Source of the DNA: Bifidobacterium breve
Lineage (GTDB): Bacteria; Actinomycetota; Thermoleophilia; Gaiellales; F1-60-MAGs149
Reading direction: 5' to 3'
DNA: 41,455 nucleotides
NCBI GenBank assembly: GCA_945861955.1
Contig: CAMAWJ010000003.1
Location: forward strand, 1-41,455
In this document: piece after piece, positions 1-9,454 of the stretch
How positions within the stretch are numbered: position 1 is the first letter of the stretch
Layout of the letters: each line of letters starts with the position of its first letter
Translations under genes and position numbers: made by a program
Notes under the pieces: model-generated
Databases searched by the model: none
What the model was told of the DNA's origin: nothing
What the model saw: only the letters and a program-made list of their open reading frames with translations

Positions 1-681
1 GGGCTGTGGCCGGGCCTGACGGCGCTCGGACTGGTCGTGTCCTGCGCGCGCCTGCGCGGTGTGTCAGGACCGCAAGAGGCCGCCCGGCGCGCCCTGAAGA
101 CCGTCGACCTACTCGACGTCTCTGACCGCGACGTCAAGGGCTTTTCGCAAGGCATGCGTCAGCGCGTCAAGATCGCTCAGGCGCTCGTGCACGATCCGCA
201 GGTGCTGATCCTCGACGAGCCCCTCAACGGACTCGACCCCCAGCAACGCGAGACCACCATCGCCTTGCTACGCGACCTCGGCAACCAGGGTATCGCGACG
301 CTGTTTTCGAGCCACGTGCTGAGCGAGGTTGAGCGTGTCGCCGATCGCGTGCTCGTGCTCGTCAATGGCCGACTCGTCGCTGAAGGATCGCCGCAGGGTC
401 TTCGTGAGTTGATGGACGAACGCCCACGGCGCATCCAAGTCGTCACCACGAATGCCCGTGCCATGGCCGCTGGTCTGGCCGGATTGCCTGGGGTCGTGAG
501 CGTCGAGCTCACCGACGACGGCGTCTTGATTGAGACGCGCGACGCGACAGCGCTTGCCAGGACACTCCCCGAGTTGGCCGTCGCGACGAACGCCCAATTG
601 CGTTCGGTCGAACCAACCGACGAAAACTTGGAGAGCGTCTATGGCTACCTGACCGAGCGAGCTCGCGGGGCGCGTCGATGA
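1..681 (+). CDS. ABC transporter ATP-binding protein (5' partial)
   Basis: Frame 1 is open from base 1; signature GFSQGMRQRVKIAQALVHDPQVLILDEPLNGLDP (ABC signature + Walker B); Walker A lies upstream of the window. Confidence 0.92.
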   Translation, partial: GLWPGLTALGLVVSCARLRGVSGPQEAARRALKTVDLLDVSDRDVKGFSQGMRQRVKIAQALVHDPQVLILDEPLNGLDPQQRETTIALLRDLGNQGIATLFSSHVLSEVERVADRVLVLVNGRLVAEGSPQGLRELMDERPRRIQVVTTNARAMAAGLAGLPGVVSVELTDDGVLIETRDATALARTLPELAVATNAQLRSVEPTDENLESVYGYLTERARGARR

Positions 682-1391
682 CCGTCACGCGTCTCACTGT
701 TCGCGCGCTGCTGTTGCGTCGCCGCTCGCTGGCGTTGCTCCTGCCGGTGTCCTCAGTCCTCTTCTTCGTGGGGCTGTCCATTGTTCGCGGCGATGTCGTT
801 CCTGACATTCAGGCAATCATCGTCGGACGCCTGCTCGTGACGACCGTGGCGCCACTCGTGGCACTCGTCTTGGCCGTCACGGCGATCGGTGACGAGCGCG
901 AATCGGGCACGATCGTCTACCTCGCCACCGCCCGCATCTCGCGACTGCGGATTGCTGCAGAGAAGACGCTGGCTGCAGCCATCTGCACAGCGATCTTGCT
1001 GTCTCCTGCGCTGATCGCGATCGTCATTCTTGGCAACCATCTCGGCGTTGGCACCGACAACATCCTGCGTGGCCTCGCCGGCACGCTCCTCATAGCAACG
1101 GTCTATGTCGCTGTCTTTGTAACGGTCGGGCTGCTCTTGCGACGCGCACTCGTGGCGGGCATTCTCTACATCCTCGTCTGGGAGGGCGCGATCGCCACGA
1201 TCGCTCCCTCGGCCGAGCGGTTCAGCATGACTGCGTGGGGGCGGGCAATCACCGACAGTGGGATCTACGGATTGACACCAGACCTCGTACCCACACTTGG
1301 CGCGACCACAGGCGTGATCGCTTTGGTGGTCGCCACCGGACTTGCCGTCGTCTTGGCCGGTTGGCGCCTCGGGCGGATGGACCTACCTTAA
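678..1391 (+). CDS. ABC-2 type transporter permease
   Basis: 237 aa, multiple hydrophobic segments, ATGA overlap with upstream ATPase gene. Confidence 0.85.
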   Translation: MTVTRLTVRALLLRRRSLALLLPVSSVLFFVGLSIVRGDVVPDIQAIIVGRLLVTTVAPLVALVLAVTAIGDERESGTIVYLATARISRLRIAAEKTLAAAICTAILLSPALIAIVILGNHLGVGTDNILRGLAGTLLIATVYVAVFVTVGLLLRRALVAGILYILVWEGAIATIAPSAERFSMTAWGRAITDSGIYGLTPDLVPTLGATTGVIALVVATGLAVVLAGWRLGRMDLP

Positions 1392-1402
1392 GACCTCTCC
1401 AA

Positions 1403-1422
1403 ACCTGAGAAAACTCTCAGGT
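1403..1422. terminator. Short hairpin ACCTGAGA-aaac-TCTCAGGT (weak terminator or operator)
   Basis: 8-bp perfect inverted repeat with 4-nt loop, 11 nt after permease stop; no U-tract. Confidence 0.4.
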
Positions 1423-1537
1423 AACGCGCGTCAGATTTCAGCACACGCCGGGTCAGCACCAACGACCCACCACGCGGCAACAGAGCGATTTTGTTGTCGA
1501 CATCGTGCTCGACAAACAATCTGACCCTGGAGCCATC

Positions 1538-2989
1538 ATGAAGACACCTTCGCTCACCCGCCGCGGCATCCTCGCCGTCGCGGCCTCCACCGGCGCAGCA
1601 GTGCTACTCGCACAGCCCACTGGACTCGTCGATACAGCACGAGGCTCCGCCAACTCGAACTGCGACCCACACGCCAGCATTACGCCCTACGGCATCAATC
1701 AGGCCGGGATCACCACGAACGCCCCAGAGCACCTCCAACTGGCTGGCTTCGACCTCGTTGCCGGCACCACACGCGAGCAGCTGATTGCGCTACTGCAGAC
1801 GTGGCAGGAGGCAATGGGGCTGCTGACGAAGGGACTGCCAATGCCAGATGCGGGCGCGCCGGATGTGGCTCCCGCCGACACGGGTGAGGCACTCAGCCAG
1901 AGCGCCGACCGCTTGACCATCACCATTGGCTTCGGACCGTCGCTCTTTGACAGCCGGTTTGGGTTTACGAGTCTGCGTCCCACCGCGCTCGTCGACCTCC
2001 CAGCCTTCACGGGCGACGCCCTCGACCCTACGGCCTCTGCTGGCGACCTCTGCCTGCAATGCTGCGCCGAGACCCGGCTCGTAGCCGAGCATGCACTGCG
2101 CACGCTGGCACGTCTGGCCACCGGTCGCGCCACGTTGCGCTGGACACAATCGGGCTTCAATGAACTCCCCACCAATCCAGCAGACGGTGCCGGTCGTAAC
2201 CTGATGGGGTTCAAGGATGGCACTGCCAACCTCAACCCCAAGGATCCCGCCCGCATGGCCCGCAACGTCTGGGTCGATCCGAGCGACGGGGCAGCCTGGC
2301 TCGCAGGCGGCACGTATCTGGTCTACCGCCGCGTGGTTGCAAAGCTCCGCGAGTGGGACGAGAGCGTGCTGTCCGAGCAGGAGGACGTCTTTGGGCGCCG
2401 CCGGGCCACAGGAGCACCATTTGGCGGCACGCGCGAGAACGATCCTGTGCGCAGCGAGCTGATGCCCGTCACGGCCCACATCCGACTGGCTAACCCTCGA
2501 ACGGGGCAGGACAGCGAAGATGAGCGCATCTTCCGTCGTGGCTACTCGTTCCACGACGGTCTCGACGCAACCGGCGAGTACAACGCCGGCTTGGTGTTCA
2601 TCTCCTTCCAGCGCGATGTCCGCAGGCAGTTCATCCCACTTCAGACGCGCCTGGCGGCAAGCGATGCCCTCAACGAGTACATCACACACTCGGCGTCGGC
2701 GATCTTCGTGATCCCACCCGGCACGACAGCGGCGGGCTACATCGGCGAGACACTGCTGGGTGCAGCGCCACCACGCACCACGACCCCAAACCCGGCCGCC
2801 GACCTGCGGACACCGACAGTCCCCAGCGCTCCTGCTGCGCCTGCCGCTCCTGCTGCTCCTGCTGCTCCTGCCGCTCCAGCGAAACCGGCGGCACCAGCGG
2901 CTCCAGGCGCAACGCCGAAAGCGCCAACGCGGGCACCTCGCCCCAAAGCGACCAAAGCCAAGCCGAAGCGCAAGCGTAAGAAGGCGTAG
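1538..2989 (+). CDS. DyP-type (EfeB-like) heme peroxidase, Tat-exported, with Ala/Pro- and Lys/Arg-rich C-terminal tail
   Basis: ATG at 1538 with GGAG 5 nt upstream; MKTPSLTRRGILAVAA twin-arginine leader; NLMGFKDGTANL (GxxDG) and VYRRVVAKLREWD...APFGGTRE DyP motifs. Confidence 0.93.
   Translation: MKTPSLTRRGILAVAASTGAAVLLAQPTGLVDTARGSANSNCDPHASITPYGINQAGITTNAPEHLQLAGFDLVAGTTREQLIALLQTWQEAMGLLTKGLPMPDAGAPDVAPADTGEALSQSADRLTITIGFGPSLFDSRFGFTSLRPTALVDLPAFTGDALDPTASAGDLCLQCCAETRLVAEHALRTLARLATGRATLRWTQSGFNELPTNPADGAGRNLMGFKDGTANLNPKDPARMARNVWVDPSDGAAWLAGGTYLVYRRVVAKLREWDESVLSEQEDVFGRRRATGAPFGGTRENDPVRSELMPVTAHIRLANPRTGQDSEDERIFRRGYSFHDGLDATGEYNAGLVFISFQRDVRRQFIPLQTRLAASDALNEYITHSASAIFVIPPGTTAAGYIGETLLGAAPPRTTTPNPAADLRTPTVPSAPAAPAAPAAPAAPAAPAKPAAPAAPGATPKAPTRAPRPKATKAKPKRKRKKA
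2828..2881 (+). repeat. 9-bp-period coding microrepeat (GCTCCTGCT-like, six units) encoding (AP A)n
   Basis: gctcctgct gcgcctgcc gctcctgct gctcctgct gctcctgcc gctccagcg read directly. Confidence 0.9.
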
Positions 2990-2992
2990 TAA

Positions 2993-3031
2993 CCAATGTC
3001 CAGATGGGGCCTGGCCCCTTCTGGACATTGG
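2993..3031. terminator. 39-bp near-perfect palindrome between convergent dyp and tRNA-Ala; probable bidirectional terminator/REP-like element
   Basis: CCAATGTCCAGA-T-GGGGCCTGGCCCC-T-TCTGGACATTGG; 12-bp arms, T/T mismatch, GC inner stem. Confidence 0.7.
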
Positions 3032-3044
3032 CCGACGAATGCGA

Positions 3045-3117
3045 TGGAGCCAAGGGGGATCGAACCCCTGACCTTCTGGCTGCCAGCCAGACGCTCTCCC
3101 AGCTGAGCTATGGCCCC
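3045..3117 (-). tRNA. tRNA-Ala (anticodon GGC)
   Basis: Reverse complement GGGGCCATAGCTCAGCTGGGAGAGCGTCTGGCTGGCAGCCAGAAGGTCAGGGGTTCGATCCCCCTTGGCTCCA folds as a cloverleaf; anticodon loop CTGGCAG; 3' CCA not encoded. Confidence 0.96.
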
Positions 3118-3192
3118 GTCAGCAGCGCACGATAGCAAGCCGGCTAGGAACGCCTTGACAGACCGTGCCGCTGCAACTCGCGTCGCGTGGCG

Positions 3193-3615
3193 CTAGCCCT
3201 CAGCGACGAGCGTATGTGGGACTTGGCCCCACAACTCGTCAAGGCGATACAACTCGCGCGACTCGGGCACGAAGACATGAACGACGATGTCGAGAAAGTC
3301 GATCAACACCCACGTGCCTTCCTTCATGCCCTCTGTGCGCAACGGGATCAGGCCATGCTCGCGCTTCATACGCAGCCCAACCTCTTCGGCGATGGCCTGA
3401 ACCTGGCGGGTGTTACTCCCAGTCATGACGACGAACCAGTCGGTGTACGCGACGACGCCGCGCATATCGAGCAGAACGATGTCCGTCGCGAGCTTGTCCG
3501 CACCAATAGAGGCAGCCTGCTCAGCGAGAACGGTGGTATCGCTCAGTGGTTCAGTCCCTTGCTCCAAGCACAAGCGGAACGTACCACGGCTGGCCGACGG
3601 ATCATCCGGCACCAC
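3193..3615 (-). CDS. rsfS: Ribosome silencing factor RsfS/Iojap
   Basis: DIVLLDMRGVVAYTDWFVVMTGSNTRQVQAIAEEV...EGMKEGTWVLIDFLDIVVHVFVPESRELYRLDELW; next to nadD and obg. Confidence 0.93.
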   Translation of the reverse strand: MVPDDPSASRGTFRLCLEQGTEPLSDTTVLAEQAASIGADKLATDIVLLDMRGVVAYTDWFVVMTGSNTRQVQAIAEEVGLRMKREHGLIPLRTEGMKEGTWVLIDFLDIVVHVFVPESRELYRLDELWGQVPHTLVAEG

Positions 3616-4186
3616 CCGATTGATACAGACCCTCAGCGGCGATCAGCGCCGCCACGGACGGCGAAACGAGCCCGTCAATCGACTCGCCCGCGGTAATACG
3701 GCGCCGAATCTCGGAGCTGGCGATGTCCAGCTCGGGCATCGCGATCAGCGTTGCCGAACCGGCGGCAATCTCGACCCCTAGACGGGGCGCCACCGCAATC
3801 GTGGCAAGGCCCCGAAGGCGCTCTGGGTCGTGCCAGTCGTCGAGTGTCGCGTACTGATCTGCGCCCAACAGCAGGACCAGTTCCGCATCGCCGGCGGCGC
3901 GGGCCAACTGTTCCAGCGTGTCGGCCATGTACGACGGACCCGCACGTTCGACCTCGACGCTCGAGGCCAGCAAGACGGGCTCGTCGGCGGCAGCGGCCTG
4001 GGCGAGGCGCAGACGCATGCCTGCAGTGACGGCAGACGGCTCTCGATGAGCCGGAACGCCTGTCGGCACGAGCAAGACACACTCGAGGTCGAGCTGCTCG
4101 GCCGCCACTCGCGCCAAGGCGGCGTGCCCGAGGTGTGGCGGATTGCAGAGCGAGCCAAGCACGCCGATACGACTCGAGCTAGACAC
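3602..4186 (-). CDS. nadD: Nicotinate-nucleotide adenylyltransferase
   Basis: GVLGSLCNPPHLGHAALARVAAEQL, LLLGADQYATLDDWHDPERL, ASSEIRRRI; likely GTG start at 4186 overlapping obg stop. Confidence 0.92.
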   Translation of the reverse strand: MSSSSRIGVLGSLCNPPHLGHAALARVAAEQLDLECVLLVPTGVPAHREPSAVTAGMRLRLAQAAAADEPVLLASSVEVERAGPSYMADTLEQLARAAGDAELVLLLGADQYATLDDWHDPERLRGLATIAVAPRLGVEIAAGSATLIAMPELDIASSEIRRRITAGESIDGLVSPSVAALIAAEGLYQSGGAG

Positions 4187-5507
4187 GGTACGGAACCTCA
4201 CGATCGCCGATCTTGACGATGATGCCGTTTTTGCCGCCAGCGCGCACGAGCAGCGGCGTCAGCCGGCGCGTCTCAACGTAGTGCGCCACAGCCTGGGTCG
4301 CGGCCTCATCGTCCATCCGCTTGAGGTCCTCTTCGATCGTGGCTCCAATGATGCGCACGCCGGTCTCGTCGCGCAGGACACGCACGTTGGCGCTGCCAGA
4401 GCGACCGGGACGGTAGACGAGGTACTGAGCCAACTCGGCCTCGGCGGCAGGTGTGATCTCGGGCTCGGGCACCACACGTCCAAGCGTGCTCATCAGCTCG
4501 GGCACGCCCTCGCCTGTCACGCACGAGACCGGCACGATCGATGGCTTGCCTGTTGCTTCGTCGCGCAGCACGTTGCGCAGCGCGGAAATGTCGCCGAGCG
4601 CATCGAGTGCCTCCGCGAGCTCGTTGACGAGCACGTCGCGATCCGCTTCGCCGCTGAGGTCGATGCGGTTGAGCACCACGAGACGTGGGCGCGTCGAGAG
4701 GTCTTCCTGATACAGCTCGAGCTCGCGGTGGATGGCTACGAACGCCTCGATCGACTCCTCGACAGGCAGCCCTGCATCCACGACGTGCAGGAGCAGCTTG
4801 GCGCGCTCGAGGTGGGCGAGGAAGTCGAGCCCAAGGCCGTGACCCTCGGCGGCCCCTTCGAGCAGCCCAGGCACGTCCATCACGGTGATCTGACGATCGA
4901 CTGCGAGATCGACAATGCCGAGCACTGGCTCGATCGTCGTAAACGGGTAATCGGCAACCTTCGGCTTGGCATTCGAGATGCGACGCAGGAGCGACGACTT
5001 ACCGATGTTCGGAAAGCCAAGCAGCGCGGCATCGGCCAGTAGCTTGAGCTGCAGGACGAGCGTGTAGTCATCGCCGAGGCCACCGAACTCTGCCGTCCGC
5101 GGTGCTTGGCGGACCGAGGTTCGAAAGCGTCGGTTGCCCGATCCGCCATGGCCGCCATGAGCGATCGTCGCGGAGGCACCCGGCGCAGCGAGATCGACAA
5201 TCACGACCTCATCGTCGTCCAAAACCTGGGTACCGACGGGAACCGGAATAATCGTGTCCAACCCCATCGAGCCCGTGCGGTTGGAACCCTCCCCGCTATG
5301 GCCGTCCTCGGCCTTGAGGTGCGGATTGTTGCGGACGTTGGTGAGGTCACGGAGCGACGGATCGGCAACGAGAATGACGCTGCCACCATCGCCGCCATCG
5401 CCACCCGACGGACCGCCGCGCGGCACAAATTTCTCACGTCGAAACGCGACAGCCCCATCGCCGCCTCGGCCCGCCGCGGCGTAGATCGTCGCCCGGTCGG
5501 AGAACAC
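4179..5507 (-). CDS. obg: GTPase Obg/CgtA with C-terminal OCT domain
   Basis: Gly-rich Obg fold, GFPNIGKSSLL, DYPFTTIEPVLGIV, DVPGLLEGAAEGHGLGLDFL, C-terminal ...GIIVKIGDREVPYRV. Confidence 0.97.
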   Translation of the reverse strand: MFSDRATIYAAAGRGGDGAVAFRREKFVPRGGPSGGDGGDGGSVILVADPSLRDLTNVRNNPHLKAEDGHSGEGSNRTGSMGLDTIIPVPVGTQVLDDDEVVIVDLAAPGASATIAHGGHGGSGNRRFRTSVRQAPRTAEFGGLGDDYTLVLQLKLLADAALLGFPNIGKSSLLRRISNAKPKVADYPFTTIEPVLGIVDLAVDRQITVMDVPGLLEGAAEGHGLGLDFLAHLERAKLLLHVVDAGLPVEESIEAFVAIHRELELYQEDLSTRPRLVVLNRIDLSGEADRDVLVNELAEALDALGDISALRNVLRDEATGKPSIVPVSCVTGEGVPELMSTLGRVVPEPEITPAAEAELAQYLVYRPGRSGSANVRVLRDETGVRIIGATIEEDLKRMDDEAATQAVAHYVETRRLTPLLVRAGGKNGIIVKIGDREVPYRV

Positions 5508-5524
5508 GGGCTACGCCCTGCCGA

Positions 5525-5782
5525 CTACCCCTCGGCCGGTGCGACCGAGATGATGCGCTTGCCGCGACGCTGACCAAAGTCCACGACACCATCGCACGTA
5601 GCGAAGATCGTGTGGTCGACGCCGATGCCCGTGCCTGCGCCCGGGTTGAAGCGGGTGCCACGCTGACGAACGATGATGCCGCCTGCGCGGATAGCCTGAC
5701 CTGCGAAGACCTTGACGCCAAGTCGCTGGGAATTAGAGTCGCGGCCGTTCTTCGAGGAGCCGAGTCCTTTTTTATGCGCCAT
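5525..5782 (-). CDS. rpmA: 50S ribosomal protein L27
   Basis: [48 protein letters not shown]. Confidence 0.98.
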   Translation of the reverse strand: MAHKKGLGSSKNGRDSNSQRLGVKVFAGQAIRAGGIIVRQRGTRFNPGAGTGIGVDHTIFATCDGVVDFGQRRGKRIISVAPAEG

Positions 5783-6107
5783 CTTCAGTTCCCTTCTTGC
5801 CGAAGGCGATCGTCTCCACCTCAACGACGGTCTGCTTCGAGCGGTAGCCCATCCGACGGGCACTGCTCTTCTTCGAGCGATACGTGCGGATATTGATCTT
5901 CGGGCCGAGCTTGTGCTCCTTGACGCGCACGGAGACGGTCACAGGCTTGAGCTCGGATTCCGTCGCAAGCGTCTGCTTGCCATCCGATGCGAGAACCACA
6001 GGCGGCTTGAGGGTTGCACCCTCGTCAAGCGCCACGCGATCCACAACAATCCGCTCACCCTTGGTGACGCGGTATTGCTTTCCTCCGAGGGCGATTACAG
6101 CAAACAT
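5772..6107 (-). CDS. rplU: 50S ribosomal protein L21
   Basis: [25 protein letters not shown]...; 11-nt overlap with rpmA. Confidence 0.97.
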   Translation of the reverse strand: MFAVIALGGKQYRVTKGERIVVDRVALDEGATLKPPVVLASDGKQTLATESELKPVTVSVRVKEHKLGPKINIRTYRSKKSSARRMGYRSKQTVVEVETIAFGKKGTEDGA

Positions 6108-6203
6108 CGATGCGAGACTTTCGTACGGGTCGCCACCGGCGACAACGGGCGGGAACATAACAGAGAAGCGAAGCACAAGGCTCCGCCTCTCTGCCCTTTA
6201 CGG

Positions 6204-8678
6204 TCAGTCTTTGCCAAGGATACGGCCCAAAAGACCGCGCTTTGGCTTGGGTGCAGCAGCCGGCTTGGCTGCTGCTGGTGCCTCTGTTTTGGCTGCTGAA
6301 GTGGCTTCAGTGGTCCTGGGACGCGAATTCTGACCACGCGACTCCTGCGCGCCACCTTCGCCGTTGCCACTGGCAGTGCCTGCACCACTCCCGCTGCGCG
6401 AGCGACCGCGACCACCGCGGCTGCGACGTCGCTTCGGTCGTGCGGGGCCATCGCCATCGGCACCCTCAGCTGCGCCCTCCCGAGCGGGCTGAGCAGCACG
6501 TAGGGCTGGCTCATCGCCATCCACAGCCGGCGCGTCGCTTGGTGCATGCGCTGCAGCGGATCCACCGGTGGAACGACCGCGACCACCACGACGACCACGA
6601 CGACGACGCTTCTTGGGAGCACCGCCTTCTGCGGTCGCCTCCTCTCCGTCTTCATCCTCGTCGTCCTCATCGTCTTCGTCGTGCTCGTCGTCACCATCGA
6701 CCGACGAGTCGGACGTAGCCGTAGTCCGGCTGCGACGCCGCTTTGGCGTGGCCTCCAACTCTTCGCCCTCAACGACGACGACTTCGGGCTCTTCCGGCAG
6801 ATCAAGCGGCTCCGTCTCTTCGCCGACGGATGCCGTCATGTCGCCGGTTGGCGTATCGATCGTCGCCGATGGCGTACGACTGCGCTTGCCTTTGCGCTTC
6901 TTGCCCTCAAGGTCGATCCGCTCGCCCACGAGGCGCGGCGGCTCATGCACGTCGCTGCGAGGATCGACCATCTTGATCATCTCTTCCTCGGTGATTGGCT
7001 TCGCGTCGAGCAGCACGGCGTGCGCCTCGAGTCGACCAATCCGTTCGATCTTGATGCGCTGCTTCTCGCCGAGGTACGGGCCGGCTCCGGCAACAACCAC
7101 GCGATAGCCACCCTCGAGTACGGCAACCGCATCGGCTGCCTGGTACATGTGAGGCTCGGAGAGGGAAACCTCGAGCTCCTGTCCCGCCTCGACGGGAATC
7201 GCGTCTTCCAGCACCTCGGAGACGGTGCCTTCCTTCAGGAATGAGCAGCGCTCGCGCGGCACGCCATCGGTGGCAACGATCGAGAAGTGCTTGCCTGTCG
7301 CCATCTCCAGCTCTTCGAGGCGCGTGCCGCCGGGACCAATCATGCGTGCAGCCACGGAGGGATCAACCTCGATTAGGAAGGCCTCAGAGGCCGACTGCAC
7401 CGCGTGGCGGCGCATTTGGCGCAGATTGTCGAGGGCAAGCGTCTCGTCGCTGAGGACGCGGCCCTCGCCCGCACAGGTGGCGCACTCGCTCGTCATGATC
7501 TCGCGCACGCCGTCGGTCACATTCTGGCGTGTCATCTCGACGAGGCCCAACGGGCTGATCGAGACGAGGTAGACCTTCGAGCGATCCTTGGCAAGCTCTT
7601 CCTTGAGTGCCGTGATGACCGCGTCGCGATTCGTCTTCGACTCCATGTCGACGAAGTCGATCACGATGATGCCGCCGAGATCGCGCAGCCGCAGCTGACG
7701 AACGACCTCGCGAGCCGCCTCGAGGTTGTTGTGCACGATCGTGTCTTCGAGCCGTCCCTTGCCGACAAAGCGGCCGGTGTTGACGTCGACGATCGTGAAG
7801 GCCTCTGCGTAATCGAACAAGAGGTAGCCGCCCGAGGGAAGATCGACGCGACGCTTGAGCGTGCTCTCGATCGCCTCGTCGACGCCGTAGCGCCGCAGCA
7901 ACTCGGTCTGGGCCGTGTGGCGATGGACGCGCGTGACGAGCTCGGGGCTACGCTCCTGCACGTACGACACGATGCGTTCGTAGGTCGCCTCGTCGTCGAC
8001 GATCAACTCATCGACGTCCTGCCGAAAATCGTCACGCACGAGGCTCAACGCAATATCGACTTCGGTGTGAATGGCCGACGGCGCCACAGCGGTCTTGCAG
8101 CGCTCGATCACACCCTCCCATTGATCTTCGAGCAAGACGAGGTCACGCTCCAACTCGACGAGTTCTGCACCACGCGCAGCCGTGCGCACGATCAGACCGC
8201 CACCAAGACGCGGTGTCAGCTGCTTGACGAGCTCGCGCAGACGATCGCGCTCACCGTCGGGAAGGCGCTTCGAAACACCACCACCCTCGCCGTCTGGCAC
8301 GTAGACCAGGAACCGGCCTGCCAACGACACGTCCATCGTGACGCGGGCACCTTTTGTTTTCATCGGGTCCTTCGTAACCTGCACAAGCAGCGACTGGCCG
8401 CCCTTGACGAGGTCTTGGATCCGCTTGGAGCGGCGCGCACGTTGGTCGAGTCCGTCGATGCGGATCTCGGCGACGTGCAGGAACGCGTTCTTGTCTATGC
8501 CAGCATCGACGAAAGCCGCCTCCATGCCGGGCAACACGGTGTCGACCTTGGCAAGGTAGATGTTGCCGAGCAAGGATCGGCGCTCATCGCGCTCGATGTA
8601 CGTCTCGACGACGCGGTCGTCTTCAATCAGGGCTGCCTTTGTCTCATACGCATCGGCAGATATCAGGATTTTCTTCAT
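6204..8678 (-). CDS. rng: Ribonuclease E/G family protein with acidic and Arg/Gly-rich C-terminal extension
   Basis: GNIYLAKVDTVLPGMEAAFVDAGIDKNAFLHVAEI, GYLLFDYAEAFTIVDVNTGRFVGKG, MTSECATCAGEGRV (CxxC). Confidence 0.95.
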   Translation of the reverse strand: MKKILISADAYETKAALIEDDRVVETYIERDERRSLLGNIYLAKVDTVLPGMEAAFVDAGIDKNAFLHVAEIRIDGLDQRARRSKRIQDLVKGGQSLLVQVTKDPMKTKGARVTMDVSLAGRFLVYVPDGEGGGVSKRLPDGERDRLRELVKQLTPRLGGGLIVRTAARGAELVELERDLVLLEDQWEGVIERCKTAVAPSAIHTEVDIALSLVRDDFRQDVDELIVDDEATYERIVSYVQERSPELVTRVHRHTAQTELLRRYGVDEAIESTLKRRVDLPSGGYLLFDYAEAFTIVDVNTGRFVGKGRLEDTIVHNNLEAAREVVRQLRLRDLGGIIVIDFVDMESKTNRDAVITALKEELAKDRSKVYLVSISPLGLVEMTRQNVTDGVREIMTSECATCAGEGRVLSDETLALDNLRQMRRHAVQSASEAFLIEVDPSVAARMIGPGGTRLEELEMATGKHFSIVATDGVPRERCSFLKEGTVSEVLEDAIPVEAGQELEVSLSEPHMYQAADAVAVLEGGYRVVVAGAGPYLGEKQRIKIERIGRLEAHAVLLDAKPITEEEMIKMVDPRSDVHEPPRLVGERIDLEGKKRKGKRSRTPSATIDTPTGDMTASVGEETEPLDLPEEPEVVVVEGEELEATPKRRRSRTTATSDSSVDGDDEHDEDDEDDEDEDGEEATAEGGAPKKRRRRGRRGGRGRSTGGSAAAHAPSDAPAVDGDEPALRAAQPAREGAAEGADGDGPARPKRRRSRGGRGRSRSGSGAGTASGNGEGGAQESRGQNSRPRTTEATSAAKTEAPAAAKPAAAPKPKRGLLGRILGKD

Positions 8679-9454
8679 GTGGTCTCCGTGGCCCCCACTC
8701 GCACCGGTTTCGGCGCGGCGTGGACCGCTCGTCGGGTAATGCCAGCCACAGCGAATGCGTCGGGCGCGCAGCTCGCAAGCGCGCGCCCAACCCCACTGGG
8801 CTTGGCAGAGCCATCGTCATCGATGGCGATCTGAACGATCGCCGCCTCGCCATCGAGCCGAGGCTCGGGTGCGTAGCGGTGAACATCAACAGCGCGGTGC
8901 TGCATAGGGCTGCACTGCGGTATCCGTAACTCCGAGGCCGCACGATGGGCGGCAACGGCCTGGGCGAGTGTTTCGCCCGGCGCATCGAACACGATGCGAT
9001 AGGTCGCACCCGTGACGGCGGTCGGAGGACCGGCGAGACAGGCTTCGAGCGGGACGACTCCACGCGGACAGTTCGCGGCGAATCGGACAACGAGGTCGTC
9101 GAGGTCGTGGCTGTCACCAACGAGCTCGACCGTGCAGCGCTCATCCTCCGCATCGCGCGTGGGCGCGAGGCGGATGACAGGTCGGGGTCGCATGCCGTTT
9201 GAGAGCGCTATCTGATACCCCGCTCGCCGCAACGCAGCCAGCAGGAGTTCAACCAGCTCGAGCTGGCTGAGGTACCGCGCACGGTCCCGGATGGCGAGGC
9301 GAAGCTCGATCCTCACGGCATGCACTGCAGGATGCGTGGCACTAGGCCGCCACCAACCGGTTCCGAACGGGGCCGACATGGGCGCTGCATTCGCTGCAGC
9401 CATCCCCTCGACAATCCCCGGTCGGCCGTTCGGCGCGACGCTGCCACCACTCAT
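8675..9454 (-). CDS. TIGR03936/DUF2344 radical-SAM-linked protein
   Basis: VHAVRIELRLAIRDRARYLSQLELVELLLAALRRAGYQIALSNGMRPRPVIRLA; ATGA overlap with rng. Start uncertain (9379 possible). Confidence 0.85.
   Translation of the reverse strand: MSGGSVAPNGRPGIVEGMAAANAAPMSAPFGTGWWRPSATHPAVHAVRIELRLAIRDRARYLSQLELVELLLAALRRAGYQIALSNGMRPRPVIRLAPTRDAEDERCTVELVGDSHDLDDLVVRFAANCPRGVVPLEACLAGPPTAVTGATYRIVFDAPGETLAQAVAAHRAASELRIPQCSPMQHRAVDVHRYAPEPRLDGEAAIVQIAIDDDGSAKPSGVGRALASCAPDAFAVAGITRRAVHAAPKPVRVGATETT

Noticed and set aside
1790-3028. 412-aa minus-strand ORF
   Set aside because: Antisense shadow of the dyp gene caused by high-GC codon structure; no recognisable domains.
2737-3138. 133-aa minus-strand ORF beginning MLSCAADGAIAQLGERLAGSQKVRGSIPLGS
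   Set aside because: The N-terminal part is a classic spurious translation of tRNA-Ala; remainder is antisense to dyp.
4143-5042. 299-aa plus-strand ORF
   Set aside because: Antisense to obg; His/Arg-rich nonsense composition.
5772-5782. rplU/rpmA 11-nt overlap as a novelty
   Set aside because: Short overlaps are common throughout this compact genome.
7404-8834. 476-aa plus-strand ORF
   Set aside because: Antisense to RNase E/G; no family signature.
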